Shown: piece by piece, positions 32,365-38,934 of the stretch | Numbering within the stretch: the first letter of the stretch is position 1 | How the letters are laid out: each line of letters begins with the position of its first letter | Assembly (NCBI GenBank): GCA_005778835.1 | Contig: SXMG01000130.1 | Coordinates: forward strand, 1 to 38,934 | Length of the DNA stretch: 38,934 nucleotides | From: Actinomycetota bacterium | Lineage (GTDB): Bacteria > Actinomycetota > Actinomycetes > Actinomycetales > Microbacteriaceae | Direction: 5' to 3' | Notes under the pieces: model-generated | The model's database searches: none | Told to the model about the DNA's origin: nothing | The model's input: the letters and a program-made list of their open reading frames with translations, nothing else | Made by a program: the position numbers and the translations under genes

Positions 32365-32394
32365 AGTGTACGTGAGATAACGGATCGGTTACAA
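32365..32394 (-). promoter_or_regulatory. Promoter of NlpC/P60 gene
   Basis: On the minus strand TTGTAA (32389-32394) and TACACT (32365-32370) are 18 nt apart. Between them is the near-palindrome TAACCGATCCGTTA. Its GTAAC half-site recalls MtrA-type boxes found near wall-hydrolase genes in actinomycetes, but only one half matches. Confidence 0.5.
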
Positions 32395-32429
32395 ACCGAC
32401 GCGCCACCACAGCATGTAGTGGTGAATCC

Positions 32430-33119
32430 TCACTCGGCGACATAGATGTGCTGTGCGATCTCGGCAGGCAGATCGATGCCCTCGTCGCGACCGACGACCT
32501 CGACGCTCACATAGCCATTCGGCTCGGGTCGAATGCGCGCGTGCGCCCCCGGAACCACGCCCGCCTCGCGCAGCTGGTGCAGCAGGTCGGGGTCGACCTG
32601 GGCGGGCTCGGCCAGCCGGCGGATCGTGCCCTCGCGCACTCCCGCAGCCGCGGCGTGCGTGAGCGAGATGACCCCGTCGAGAAACTCGTTCGCGGCCGAG
32701 CCGCCGATGTGCTCGAGCCCCGGAATCGGGTTGCCGTAGGGCGACTCGGTGGGCTCGCCGAGCAGAGCCATGATGCGGCGTTCGACCTGCTCGCTCATGA
32801 CGTGCTCCCACCGGCACGCCTCGTCGTGCACGTAGGCCCAGTCGAGCCCGATGACGTCGGCGAGCAGGCGCTCGGCCAGGCGATGCTTGCGCATCACCGA
32901 GACCGCCTTGGATCGGCCGTCGTCGGTGAGCTCGAGGTGCCGGTCGCCCTCGACCCGTACGAGACCGTCGCGCTCCATGCGCGAGATCGTCTGCGAGACG
33001 GTGGGGCCCGAGTGCCCGAGGCGCTCGCTGATGCGGGCTCGCAACGGCACGATCTGCTCTTCTTCGAGGTCGAGAATCGTGCGCAGATACATCTCGGTGG
33101 TGTCGACGAGGTCGGTCAC
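32430..33119 (-). CDS. dtxR: DtxR/IdeR iron-dependent regulator
   Basis: 229 residues from GTG. The N-terminal winged helix (MTDLVDTTEMYLRTI, RARISERLGHSGPTVSQTIS) and metal/dimer domain carry all seven diphtheria-toxin-repressor ligands by number: M10, H79, E83, H98, C102, E105, H106 (DEACRWEHVM). The C-terminal 70 residues (LREAGVVPGAHARI, then AEIAQHIYVAE) form the SH3-like domain present in DtxR/IdeR but not MntR. With Fe2+ it binds 19-bp boxes and represses uptake and iron-sparing genes. A good box lies in its own promoter region (33165-33183), so autoregulation is expected. It is divergent from serC. Confidence 0.95.
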   Translation of the reverse strand: MTDLVDTTEMYLRTILDLEEEQIVPLRARISERLGHSGPTVSQTISRMERDGLVRVEGDRHLELTDDGRSKAVSVMRKHRLAERLLADVIGLDWAYVHDEACRWEHVMSEQVERRIMALLGEPTESPYGNPIPGLEHIGGSAANEFLDGVISLTHAAAAGVREGTIRRLAEPAQVDPDLLHQLREAGVVPGAHARIRPEPNGYVSVEVVGRDEGIDLPAEIAQHIYVAE

Positions 33120-33164
33120 GTGCGTCCTCTCTCATCCCAGCGGGCCCGGCCTCACCGCGGCAGG

Positions 33165-33183
33165 TCAGGCTTGCCTAGCCTAA
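33165..33183. promoter_or_regulatory. DtxR/IdeR box in dtxR-serC intergenic region
   Basis: Minus-strand TTAGGCTAGGCAAGCCTGA matches the consensus TTAGGTTAGGCTAACCTAA at 15 of 19 positions. The TAGGCT within it can serve as the -10 of dtxR, about 50 nt before the GTG. Repressor bound here would block dtxR and might also affect serC, whose start lies 46 bp further on. Confidence 0.72.
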
Positions 33184-33228
33184 ACGACCGCGCCGAACGG
33201 CGGTCACGCCGTCAGTACGATGGAAGGC

Positions 33229-34344
33229 ATGGCCGACATCACGATCCCCGCCGAGCTGCTTCCCGCCGACGGTCGATTCGGATGCGGACCGTCGAAGGTG
33301 CGGAACGAGCAGCTGGCCGACCTGCTGGCCGCGGCGAGCATCCTCGGAACCTCGCATCGCCAAGCACCGGTGAAGACTCTCGTGGGCAGCGTGCGGGCCG
33401 GGTTCTCTGAGCTCTTCCGACTGCCCGAGGGCTACGAGGTCGTGCTCGGCAACGGCGGCTCGACGGCCTTCTGGGACATTGCGGCGGCCGGGCTGATCAA
33501 CCGCCGCAGCGCGCACCTCGACTTCGGAGAGTTCGGCTCGAAGTTCGTGACCTCGGCGAGCGCCCCGTGGCTCGACGCACCGCACGTCGTGCAGACCCCC
33601 GGCGGCACCCGAGGCGTGCTCGAGCCCGTCGACGGCGTCGACGTCTACGCCTACCCGCACAACGAGACCTCGACGGGCGTCATGGCCCCCGTGCGCCGCA
33701 TCGGCATTGCTCCGGATGCGCTCACCGTCGTCGACGCCACGAGCGCCGCGGGCGGCATCGACCTCGATGTGGCCGAGACCGACGTCTACTACTTCGCGCC
33801 TCAGAAGAACTTCGCGGGCGACGGTGGTCTGTGGTTCGCCCTCATGAGCCCGGCGGCGATCGAGCGGGCGTACGCGATCGGCGAGTCCGATCGATACATC
33901 CCGCCGTTCCTCTCGCTGACCGCGGCAATCGACAACTCGCGCCTCAACCAGACGCTCAACACCCCCGCACTCGCGACGCTCGTGCTGCTCGACAGCCAGC
34001 TGCGCTGGATGAACGAGTCGGGCGGCCTCGCCTGGGCGCACGCCCGCACAGCCGAGAGCTCGTCGCACCTCTACGACTGGGCGTCGGCGCACGCGCTGGC
34101 CACGCCGTTCGTCGCCGACCCCGACCACCGCTCGCAAGTCGTCGTGACGATCGACCTCGACGACTCGGTCGACGCGGCGCGCGTGGCCGCCGTGCTGCGC
34201 GCCAACGGCATCGTCGACACCGAGCCCTACCGCAAGCTCGGACGCAACCAGCTGCGCATCGCGACCTTCGTGGCGATCGACCCTGACGACGTGCGGCAGC
34301 TCACGCGCAGCATCGATCACGTGCTCGAGGCGCTCGCCGACTGA
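33229..34344 (+). CDS. serC: Phosphoserine transaminase (SerC), actinobacterial type
   Basis: 371 residues. The opening MADITIPAELLPADGRFGCG and KVRNEQL are typical of the actinobacterial SerC. Fold-type I PLP features are GNGGSTAFWD (about 74-83), VDATSAAGG (168-176) with the PLP-contact aspartate, and the Schiff-base lysine K193 in FAPQKNFAG. It converts 3-phosphohydroxypyruvate and glutamate to 3-phosphoserine and 2-oxoglutarate in serine biosynthesis. An in-frame ATG at 33220 would add three residues; 33229 is preferred by alignment to the family start. TACGAT ends 7 nt upstream, a possible leaderless promoter. Confidence 0.95.
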   Translation: MADITIPAELLPADGRFGCGPSKVRNEQLADLLAAASILGTSHRQAPVKTLVGSVRAGFSELFRLPEGYEVVLGNGGSTAFWDIAAAGLINRRSAHLDFGEFGSKFVTSASAPWLDAPHVVQTPGGTRGVLEPVDGVDVYAYPHNETSTGVMAPVRRIGIAPDALTVVDATSAAGGIDLDVAETDVYYFAPQKNFAGDGGLWFALMSPAAIERAYAIGESDRYIPPFLSLTAAIDNSRLNQTLNTPALATLVLLDSQLRWMNESGGLAWAHARTAESSSHLYDWASAHALATPFVADPDHRSQVVVTIDLDDSVDAARVAAVLRANGIVDTEPYRKLGRNQLRIATFVAIDPDDVRQLTRSIDHVLEALAD

Positions 34345-34387
34345 GTCGCGCTCGCCCCGCGGCGGTGCGACTGCCAGACTGGGCCGC

Positions 34388-34630
34388 ATGAGGCTCTACG
34401 TTCCGCACGACGAGCGCCGCCCGCAGCCCGAGCCCGCCGTCACCAACGACGCGCTCGCGTTCGCGATCGGCATCGGCGGCTGGATCATCGGCGCCGCCGT
34501 CGTGGTCGGGATGCTCTCCGCACCCGTGTCGTTCGACCCGGCCCGCGTGCTCGCGACGATCGCCGTCGGGCTCGTGCTGGGCCTCGCGGGGCTGCTCGTC
34601 TCGCTGCGCCAGCGTCGCGCCCGCCGCTAG
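34388..34630 (+). CDS. DUF2530 small membrane protein
   Basis: 80 residues: a short polar N terminus (MRLYVPHDERRPQPEPA), two hydrophobic helices (about 25-45 and 53-75; the second is ILATIAVGLVLGLAGLLVSL), and a basic tail (RQRRARR). This is the layout of DUF2530, a small actinobacterial membrane family of unknown function. It is tail to tail with the DUF3027 gene, 12 bp apart, and no terminator is evident between them. Confidence 0.82.
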   Translation: MRLYVPHDERRPQPEPAVTNDALAFAIGIGGWIIGAAVVVGMLSAPVSFDPARVLATIAVGLVLGLAGLLVSLRQRRARR

Positions 34631-34642
34631 CCGCCCGCGCGG

Positions 34643-35203
34643 CTACGTCGAGGCGGGCTGCTCGTCGTCGAGGTGCAGGTCGATGTCGACGCCGTCGAAG
34701 ACGTCATCACCGTCGTCGCCGTGCACGTCGTGCTCGTCGAGCGCCTCGTCCGCGTCGTCGTCGTGATCGTCATCATCATCGTCGTCGTCGGCGTCGTCCG
34801 ACTCGCCCGCGAGCTCGCGTTCGTGCGCCTGCTGAGCGAGGTAGTCGTCGAGTCGGTCGGCCCACGGCACCCAGTCGGGTGCGGTGAGTGCACCCTCGGC
34901 CGGAATCAGCTCGGTCTCGAGCACGCTCGGCTGCATGCCGGGGTTGACGGCGACGGCGACGGTCCAGTACCAGCCGGGGTAGCCGCCCTGGGTGGTCGAG
35001 AAGCGCACGGTGGCGACGTCGTCGGCGACGACGATGTCGCGCAGCGCTCCGACGTTGGCGGGGCGGGTGATCTCGCCGAGCGCCTGGCGGGCGATGGGCT
35101 CGAGCACGGCTGCGTCAGCCTGCGCGGGGGCGGCGCCGTCGGCAGCAGCATCCGTCACCGCAGTGCTGTCGACGGATGCTGCCTTCTTCGAGACGCGCGC
35201 CAC
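34643..35203 (-). CDS. DUF3027 domain protein with Asp-rich tail
   Basis: 186 residues from GTG. An Ala-rich N terminus precedes the DUF3027 core (about 35-120; ITRPANVGALRDIVVADDVA, then FSTTQGGYPGWYWTVAVAVN, then LIPAEGALTAPDWVPWADRL). After residue 130 a strongly acidic tail consists mostly of Asp with His and Glu. DUF3027 is confined to actinomycetes and is often beside a cold-shock-domain gene, as here: the start is 5 bp after that gene's stop. Its function is unknown; nucleic-acid-related roles have been suggested from context. The tail is encoded by GAC/GAT repeats. Confidence 0.85.
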   Translation of the reverse strand: MARVSKKAASVDSTAVTDAAADGAAPAQADAAVLEPIARQALGEITRPANVGALRDIVVADDVATVRFSTTQGGYPGWYWTVAVAVNPGMQPSVLETELIPAEGALTAPDWVPWADRLDDYLAQQAHERELAGESDDADDDDDDDDHDDDADEALDEHDVHGDDGDDVFDGVDIDLHLDDEQPAST

Positions 35204-35208
35204 GAGGG

Positions 35209-35589
35209 CTACGCGTCCAGTTCGTCGGCGACGCGGCGCAGCATGGCCGCGATCTTCTTGCCGTGCTCGCCCTCGGGGTAGCGCCCGCGCTTGAGGTTCG
35301 CGCCGATGCCGTCGAGCAGCTTCACGAGGTCTTCGACGATGATCGACATGTCGTCGGCCGACTTGCGGTTCGCGCGAGCGAGCGAGGGCTTGGCGTCGAG
35401 AATGCGCACCGAGAGCGCCTGCGCGCCGCGCTTGCCGTCGGCGACACCGAACTCGAGACGGGAGCCGGCCTTGACGACCGCGCCCTCGGGCAGCGCCGAG
35501 GCGTGCAGAAAGACCTCATCGCCCTCATCTGATGCGATGAAGCCGAAGCCCTTCTCCTGGTCGTAGAACTTGACCTTGCCGGTAGGCAT
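35209..35589 (-). CDS. Cold-shock-domain protein with C-terminal extension
   Basis: 126 residues. The cold-shock domain (1-67) has the RNP1-type KGFGFIASD motif and RNP2-type VFLHASAL, within MPTGKVKFYDQEKGFGFIAS. A helical extension of about 60 residues follows (SIIVEDLVKLLDGIGANLKR, then KKIAAMLRRVADELDA), not found in canonical 67-residue CspA. Cold-shock domains bind single-stranded RNA and DNA as chaperones. The ATG has an AAGGAG ribosome site. The gene is coupled to DUF3027, suggesting they function together. Confidence 0.9.
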   Translation of the reverse strand: MPTGKVKFYDQEKGFGFIASDEGDEVFLHASALPEGAVVKAGSRLEFGVADGKRGAQALSVRILDAKPSLARANRKSADDMSIIVEDLVKLLDGIGANLKRGRYPEGEHGKKIAAMLRRVADELDA

Positions 35590-35723
35590 GCGCTCTCCTT
35601 GCGAGTCGTCGTGAGTCTCAAGGGTACCGGTCTGCACCTGCCCACGGGGCCCGGATGCTCGCGAGCGCCTGGCCCCAGCACGCGGGGTAGGTCGCACCCC
35701 GCCCTGCCGCCTATCCTGGTGTC

Positions 35724-35996
35724 GTGCCCGAAGAATCGTTCGTCATGAGCAACCGCCTCGAGCGCGTGCTGGCCTACATGGTCGCCGCGGTCATTCTGGT
35801 GAGCCTGGCGAGCTTCGTCGCCCTCATCGCCGCGACCGGCGCGGGCCTCGGGCGCGAAGAGTTCGCGACCGGCATCTGGCCGATGGTCACGATCATGCCG
35901 CTCATCGGCCTGCCGATCGGCTTCGTGCTGATCATCGCGCTGCTCGTCGTCAGCGCCGTGCGCCGGGGGCGAGCCGCGAAGGATGCCGGCAACTAG
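35724..35996 (+). CDS. Small two-span membrane protein
   Basis: 90 residues from GTG. Two hydrophobic spans (about 16-38, MVAAVILVSLASFVALIAAT, and 52-75, PMVTIMPLIGLPIGFVLIIA) are joined by GAGLGREEFATGIW, with a basic C terminus (RRGRAAK). TATCCT at 35712-35717 ends 6 nt before the GTG with no ribosome site, suggesting a leaderless transcript. The following gene overlaps its end by 14 bp. No family recognised. Confidence 0.7.
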   Translation: MPEESFVMSNRLERVLAYMVAAVILVSLASFVALIAATGAGLGREEFATGIWPMVTIMPLIGLPIGFVLIIALLVVSAVRRGRAAKDAGN

Positions 35997-37842
35997 CGCC
36001 GCCTCGCTCGCGCTCGCCGCGCGATTGCGCGATCTCGACGATGAGCGCGTCGCCCGCGTGATTCGCGAGCGCTCGATCACGCCCAGCACGCTGCGCGATG
36101 TGTTCGATCTGGCTGAGGCGCTGCTCGACCCGGCGGCGATCGCGCTCGCGCTGGCCTCGCTGACCCGCGCGTCGCTCACCGCTCTCGCGACGGCGGCGCA
36201 GCTCGACGAGGGCGCGGCGCTCACGGAGCTCGCCGCTCGTCTCGATCGCACGCCCGAGCAGGTGGCGCTCGATCTGGCTCCGGCGACGGATGCTCTGCTC
36301 GCCGACCTCGCCGACGCTCGGGTGACGGTCTGGCCGGCGGTCACCGCCGAGCTCGCCGCCTGGCCCGCGCGCGGCCTGCCGAGTCTCGACGAGCTGCGGT
36401 CGGCAGCCGCGCTGCCGATGCCGCCCGAACTGGACGCCCCCGCGCGCACCGCTCTCGACCGCACCGCGGCCGAGAGCGCCTTCACGACGACGATGGCGGT
36501 CACCGAGGTCGTGCTCGCTCTTGGCGATGTGCCGGGGCGCCTGCTGGCGCGGGGCGGTCTCGCGCTGCCCGACGCCAAGCGTCTGGCCGCGGCGGCGGGG
36601 TGCGCGACCGACGAGGTCGCCGCGCTGGTCGACCTGGCGTCGCTCGCCGGTCTCGTCGACGAGCTCGACGGCACCTGCCGGTCGACTGACACCGGCGATG
36701 AGTGGCGGCGACGCGCACCGACCGAGCGCTGGGCTCACCTCGCCCGCTCGTGGCACGAGTCGCTGCCTGCAGAGGTCGCCGAGCTGCTGCGCGACCAGGT
36801 GGATGCCGCGTGGGGCGCGGCGCTCAGCACAGCGACGACGTGGCTCTTCCCGGCCGGCTCTGAGCCGCTGCGCGAGCGTCTGCGGCGGCGCGGTGTGCAG
36901 GCCGAGCGGCTCGGCATCGCGGTGCGCGGGCGGGCGAGCAGCATCGGTCGGGCGCTCGTCGCCGCCGATGCCTCGAGCGCCGTCGCGGTGCTGGCGCCGC
37001 TCGTGCCGCCCGAGGTCGAGCAGGTCTACCTGCAGCACGACCTGACGATCGTGTCGCCGGGTCCGCTCAAGGGCGAGCTCGATGAACGTCTGCGCCGGGT
37101 CGCCGACGTCGAGAGCAGCTCGCTCGCGGGGCGCTATCGCATCACCGCCGAGAGCGTCACGCGCGCGATCGCGATCGGCGAGACGGCCAGGTCGCTCGCC
37201 ACCTTCTTGTCGGCGATCTCGCTCACCGGGGTTCCGCAGCCGCTCGCCTACCTCATCGACGAGACGGCACGTCGATACGGCGCCATTCGCGTCGGGGCGC
37301 TCGAGCACGATGAGGCTGCCGAGCTCAGCGCGCGCACGGGGGTGCGCAGCGACGACCCCGTGCTGCTGGAGGCCATGCTCGTCGACGCGGCCACGGCGCC
37401 GCTCGCGCTTCGCCGCGTCGGCCCGATGCGACTCGTGAGCCGCCACGACCCCGCAGTCGTGCTCTGGACCCTCATCGATGCGCGCTACCCCGCCGCCTCT
37501 GAGGAGGGCACGGCGACCCCCGAGCGACCGGGCCGCGCCCGCACACGCCCGTCGACGCCCGCCGTCGATACGAGCGTGGCGGCGGCGGTCGAGCGCATCC
37601 GCAGCGGGTCGACGGTCGGCATCGACGGCGACGGCGCCTGGGTGGCCCGGCAATGGGAGCTCGCCCTGCGCGGCAAGCTCTCGGTGCGCGCGACGGTGAC
37701 GCTGCCCGACGGCAGCGAGCGCTCCTTCGACCTCGAGCCCACGGGCATCGCCGCGGGCCGCGTGCGCGGTCGCGACAAGGCTGCCGACATCGAGCGCACG
37801 CTGCCCGTCGCGAGCATCACGGCCCTCGAACCCCTCGAGTGA
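35983..37842 (+). CDS. Helicase-associated domain protein (XPB partner)
   Basis: 619 residues, predominantly helical and rich in Ala, Leu and Arg. The N-terminal half resembles the winged-helix repeats of helicase-associated proteins (RLRDLDDERVARVIRERSIT, SITPSTLRDVFDLAEALL, EVVLALGDVPGRLLARGGLA). The part around residues 320-480 has VEQVYLQHDLTIVSPGPL, a family signature, and GRYRITAESVTRAIAIG. The C-terminal part has a short strand-rich module (RGKLSVRATVTLPDGSERSF, DIERTLPVASITALEPLE). It lies directly upstream of the XPB-type helicase gene (40 bp) and probably acts with it. It starts 14 bp inside the preceding gene, so translation may be coupled. Confidence 0.85.
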   Translation: MPATSAASLALAARLRDLDDERVARVIRERSITPSTLRDVFDLAEALLDPAAIALALASLTRASLTALATAAQLDEGAALTELAARLDRTPEQVALDLAPATDALLADLADARVTVWPAVTAELAAWPARGLPSLDELRSAAALPMPPELDAPARTALDRTAAESAFTTTMAVTEVVLALGDVPGRLLARGGLALPDAKRLAAAAGCATDEVAALVDLASLAGLVDELDGTCRSTDTGDEWRRRAPTERWAHLARSWHESLPAEVAELLRDQVDAAWGAALSTATTWLFPAGSEPLRERLRRRGVQAERLGIAVRGRASSIGRALVAADASSAVAVLAPLVPPEVEQVYLQHDLTIVSPGPLKGELDERLRRVADVESSSLAGRYRITAESVTRAIAIGETARSLATFLSAISLTGVPQPLAYLIDETARRYGAIRVGALEHDEAAELSARTGVRSDDPVLLEAMLVDAATAPLALRRVGPMRLVSRHDPAVVLWTLIDARYPAASEEGTATPERPGRARTRPSTPAVDTSVAAAVERIRSGSTVGIDGDGAWVARQWELALRGKLSVRATVTLPDGSERSFDLEPTGIAAGRVRGRDKAADIERTLPVASITALEPLE

Positions 37843-37882
37843 GTGCAGGGGCTCTCAGCCGCGCCGCCTAGACTGGCCCGTT

Positions 37883-38934
37883 ATGAATCCTGACGGGCCC
37901 CTCATCGTTCAGAGCGACCGCACCGTGCTGCTCGAGGTCGCGAACCCGAGGGCTGACGAGGCTCGCCACGCTCTCGCAGTGTTCGCCGAACTGGAGCGCG
38001 CACCCGAGCACGTGCACACCTACCGCATCACGCGCCTGGGTCTCTGGAACGCCCGCGCCGCCGGCCACGAGGCCGCCGAGATGCTCGCGGTGCTCGACCG
38101 CTATGCCAAGTTTCCGGTGCCGCAGTCGGTGTCGACCGACATCACCGAGACGGTGGGCCGCTACGGCCGCCTGATCATCGTGCGCAACGACGAGGGCACG
38201 CTCGTGCTGCGGTCGACGGATGCTGCGGTCCTGACCGAGATCGCCGCCAACAAGAAGGTGGCCCCGCTGCTGACCCGGCGCATCGACCACGCGGCCTTCG
38301 AGCTCGCACCGTGGGCGCGCGGCCAGATCAAGCAAGAGCTCGTCAAGATCGGCTGGCCCGCTGAAGACCTCGCCGGCTACACCCCCGGCACTCCGCACGA
38401 GATCGACCTCGACACGAGCGAGTGGGGTCTGCGCCCCTACCAGCAGCAGGCGATCGATCAGTTCTTCGTCGGCGGCTCAGGAGTCGTGGTGCTGCCCTGC
38501 GGCGCGGGCAAGACGCTCGTGGGGGCGGGAGCCATGGCCGAGGCCGATACGACCACCCTGATCCTCGTCACCAACACGGTGTCGGCGCGGCAGTGGCGGG
38601 CCGAGCTGCTCGCCCGCACGAGCCTGACGGAAGACGAGATCGGCGAGTACTCGGGCCAGGTGAAAGAGGTCAAGCCCGTCACGATCGCGACCTACCAGAT
38701 TCTCACCGCCAAGCGGAAGGGCGAGTACGCCCACCTCGCCCTGCTCGACGCCCTCGACTGGGGCCTCATCATCGGGCAGTATCTCGACCAGATCGACGAG
38801 CTGGCCGAAGCGCTCGGCGTGCCGCAACTCACCGGTGCGACCTCGGTCGACGAGCGCGAACGGCTCTATCAGGAGTTCCGGGATGGCCGCACTCCGGTGC
38901 TCGTCGTCTCGAAGGTCGCCAACTTCTCGATCGA
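37883..38934 (+). CDS. XPB-type DNA helicase with internal deletion (partial)
   Basis: 350 residues to the window edge. An N-terminal domain of about 180 residues precedes the helicase core. Motif I is PCGAGKTLVGAG (GAGKT 207-211), motif Ia is TLILVTNTVSARQW, and the TIATYQIL segment follows (267-274). The protein then reaches LLDALDWGLI (287-296) and continues immediately with IGQYLDQIDELAEALGVPQL, which belongs to the second RecA domain; VLVVSKVANFSI is motif V. Family members have about 115-120 residues here, including DEVH (motif II) and the TAT motif. The frame stays open, so this looks like an in-frame deletion at about 38768-38773. It could not be a normal ATPase. Confidence 0.85.
   Translation, partial: MNPDGPLIVQSDRTVLLEVANPRADEARHALAVFAELERAPEHVHTYRITRLGLWNARAAGHEAAEMLAVLDRYAKFPVPQSVSTDITETVGRYGRLIIVRNDEGTLVLRSTDAAVLTEIAANKKVAPLLTRRIDHAAFELAPWARGQIKQELVKIGWPAEDLAGYTPGTPHEIDLDTSEWGLRPYQQQAIDQFFVGGSGVVVLPCGAGKTLVGAGAMAEADTTTLILVTNTVSARQWRAELLARTSLTEDEIGEYSGQVKEVKPVTIATYQILTAKRKGEYAHLALLDALDWGLIIGQYLDQIDELAEALGVPQLTGATSVDERERLYQEFRDGRTPVLVVSKVANFSI

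Noticed and set aside
35950-37653. 567-codon minus-strand open frame opposite the helicase-associated gene
   Set aside because: The low-complexity Arg/Gly/Glu-rich translation is typical of antisense of a GC-rich gene; the plus frame has the recognisable domains.
1-38934. CRISPR arrays, insertion sequences, integrases, replication origin
   Set aside because: No regularly spaced repeats, terminal inverted repeats, transposase or recombinase domains, or DnaA-box clusters were seen.

Overview
This window is high-GC DNA (roughly 70% G+C). Its gene families point to an actinomycete, most likely of the Microbacteriaceae: an actinobacterial-type SerC, DUF3027 beside a cold-shock-domain protein, DUF2530, a DtxR/IdeR regulator with all its metal ligands, an XPB helicase preceded by a helicase-associated protein, and many GTG starts. 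It looks like ordinary chromosome. I see no insertion sequence, prophage, integrase or CRISPR array. There is one tRNA, Arg with anticodon CCT.

Layout, left to right. Positions 1-2166 hold the start of a leftward polyamine-type ABC transporter operon, facing a GntR/FCD regulator coupled by a 4-bp overlap to a soluble Cache-domain sensor. Positions 2172-3531 hold an SbtA-type bicarbonate permease and a divergent small winged-helix protein. Positions 3570-9721 hold small membrane proteins, a SHOCT/DUF6325 pair, an ECF sigma factor with a membrane partner, DoxX and holin-like membrane proteins, and a PadR regulator coupled to an ABC1/UbiB kinase. Positions 9835-15585 hold the tRNA and housekeeping or accessory genes: AraC regulator, AlkZ-like glycosylase, flavodoxin, DUF4389, YciI and DksA-like. 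Positions 15640-18461 hold a DUF2207 membrane protein and two tandem, mutually similar cytoplasmic proteins.

Positions 18409-25830 form a tightly coupled leftward operon of two ABC ATPases and two very large FtsX-type permeases, joined by 4-bp overlaps. Next is an ECF42-type sigma factor with a TPR-like tail, adjacent to its DGPF/YCII partner. A promoter-like motif upstream of the pair suggests autoregulation. Positions 27629-30990 hold a HEAT-like protein, an HSL-type esterase, a surface-anchored C-type lectin-like protein and an HNH endonuclease.

Positions 31089-33228 look like a small iron-regulated neighbourhood: dtxR with an operator-like box in its own promoter, a NlpC/P60 wall hydrolase with a long leader, and an unrecorded 38-residue ORF that has a good ribosome site, a second candidate iron box and a strong intrinsic terminator. 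The right end has serC, DUF2530, DUF3027 with a cold-shock protein, and the helicase-associated/XPB pair.

The most striking anomaly is in XPB. The reading frame is open but jumps from just before helicase motif II to the second RecA domain, so the DEVH box and more than 100 residues appear to be missing. Other points worth a second look are the GntR-Cache pair, the lectin with intact EPN and WND motifs plus an LAATG sorting signal, a highly recurrent octamer (GGATGCTC), and a set of genes whose -10-like hexamer lies 6-8 nt before the start codon, suggesting leaderless transcripts.
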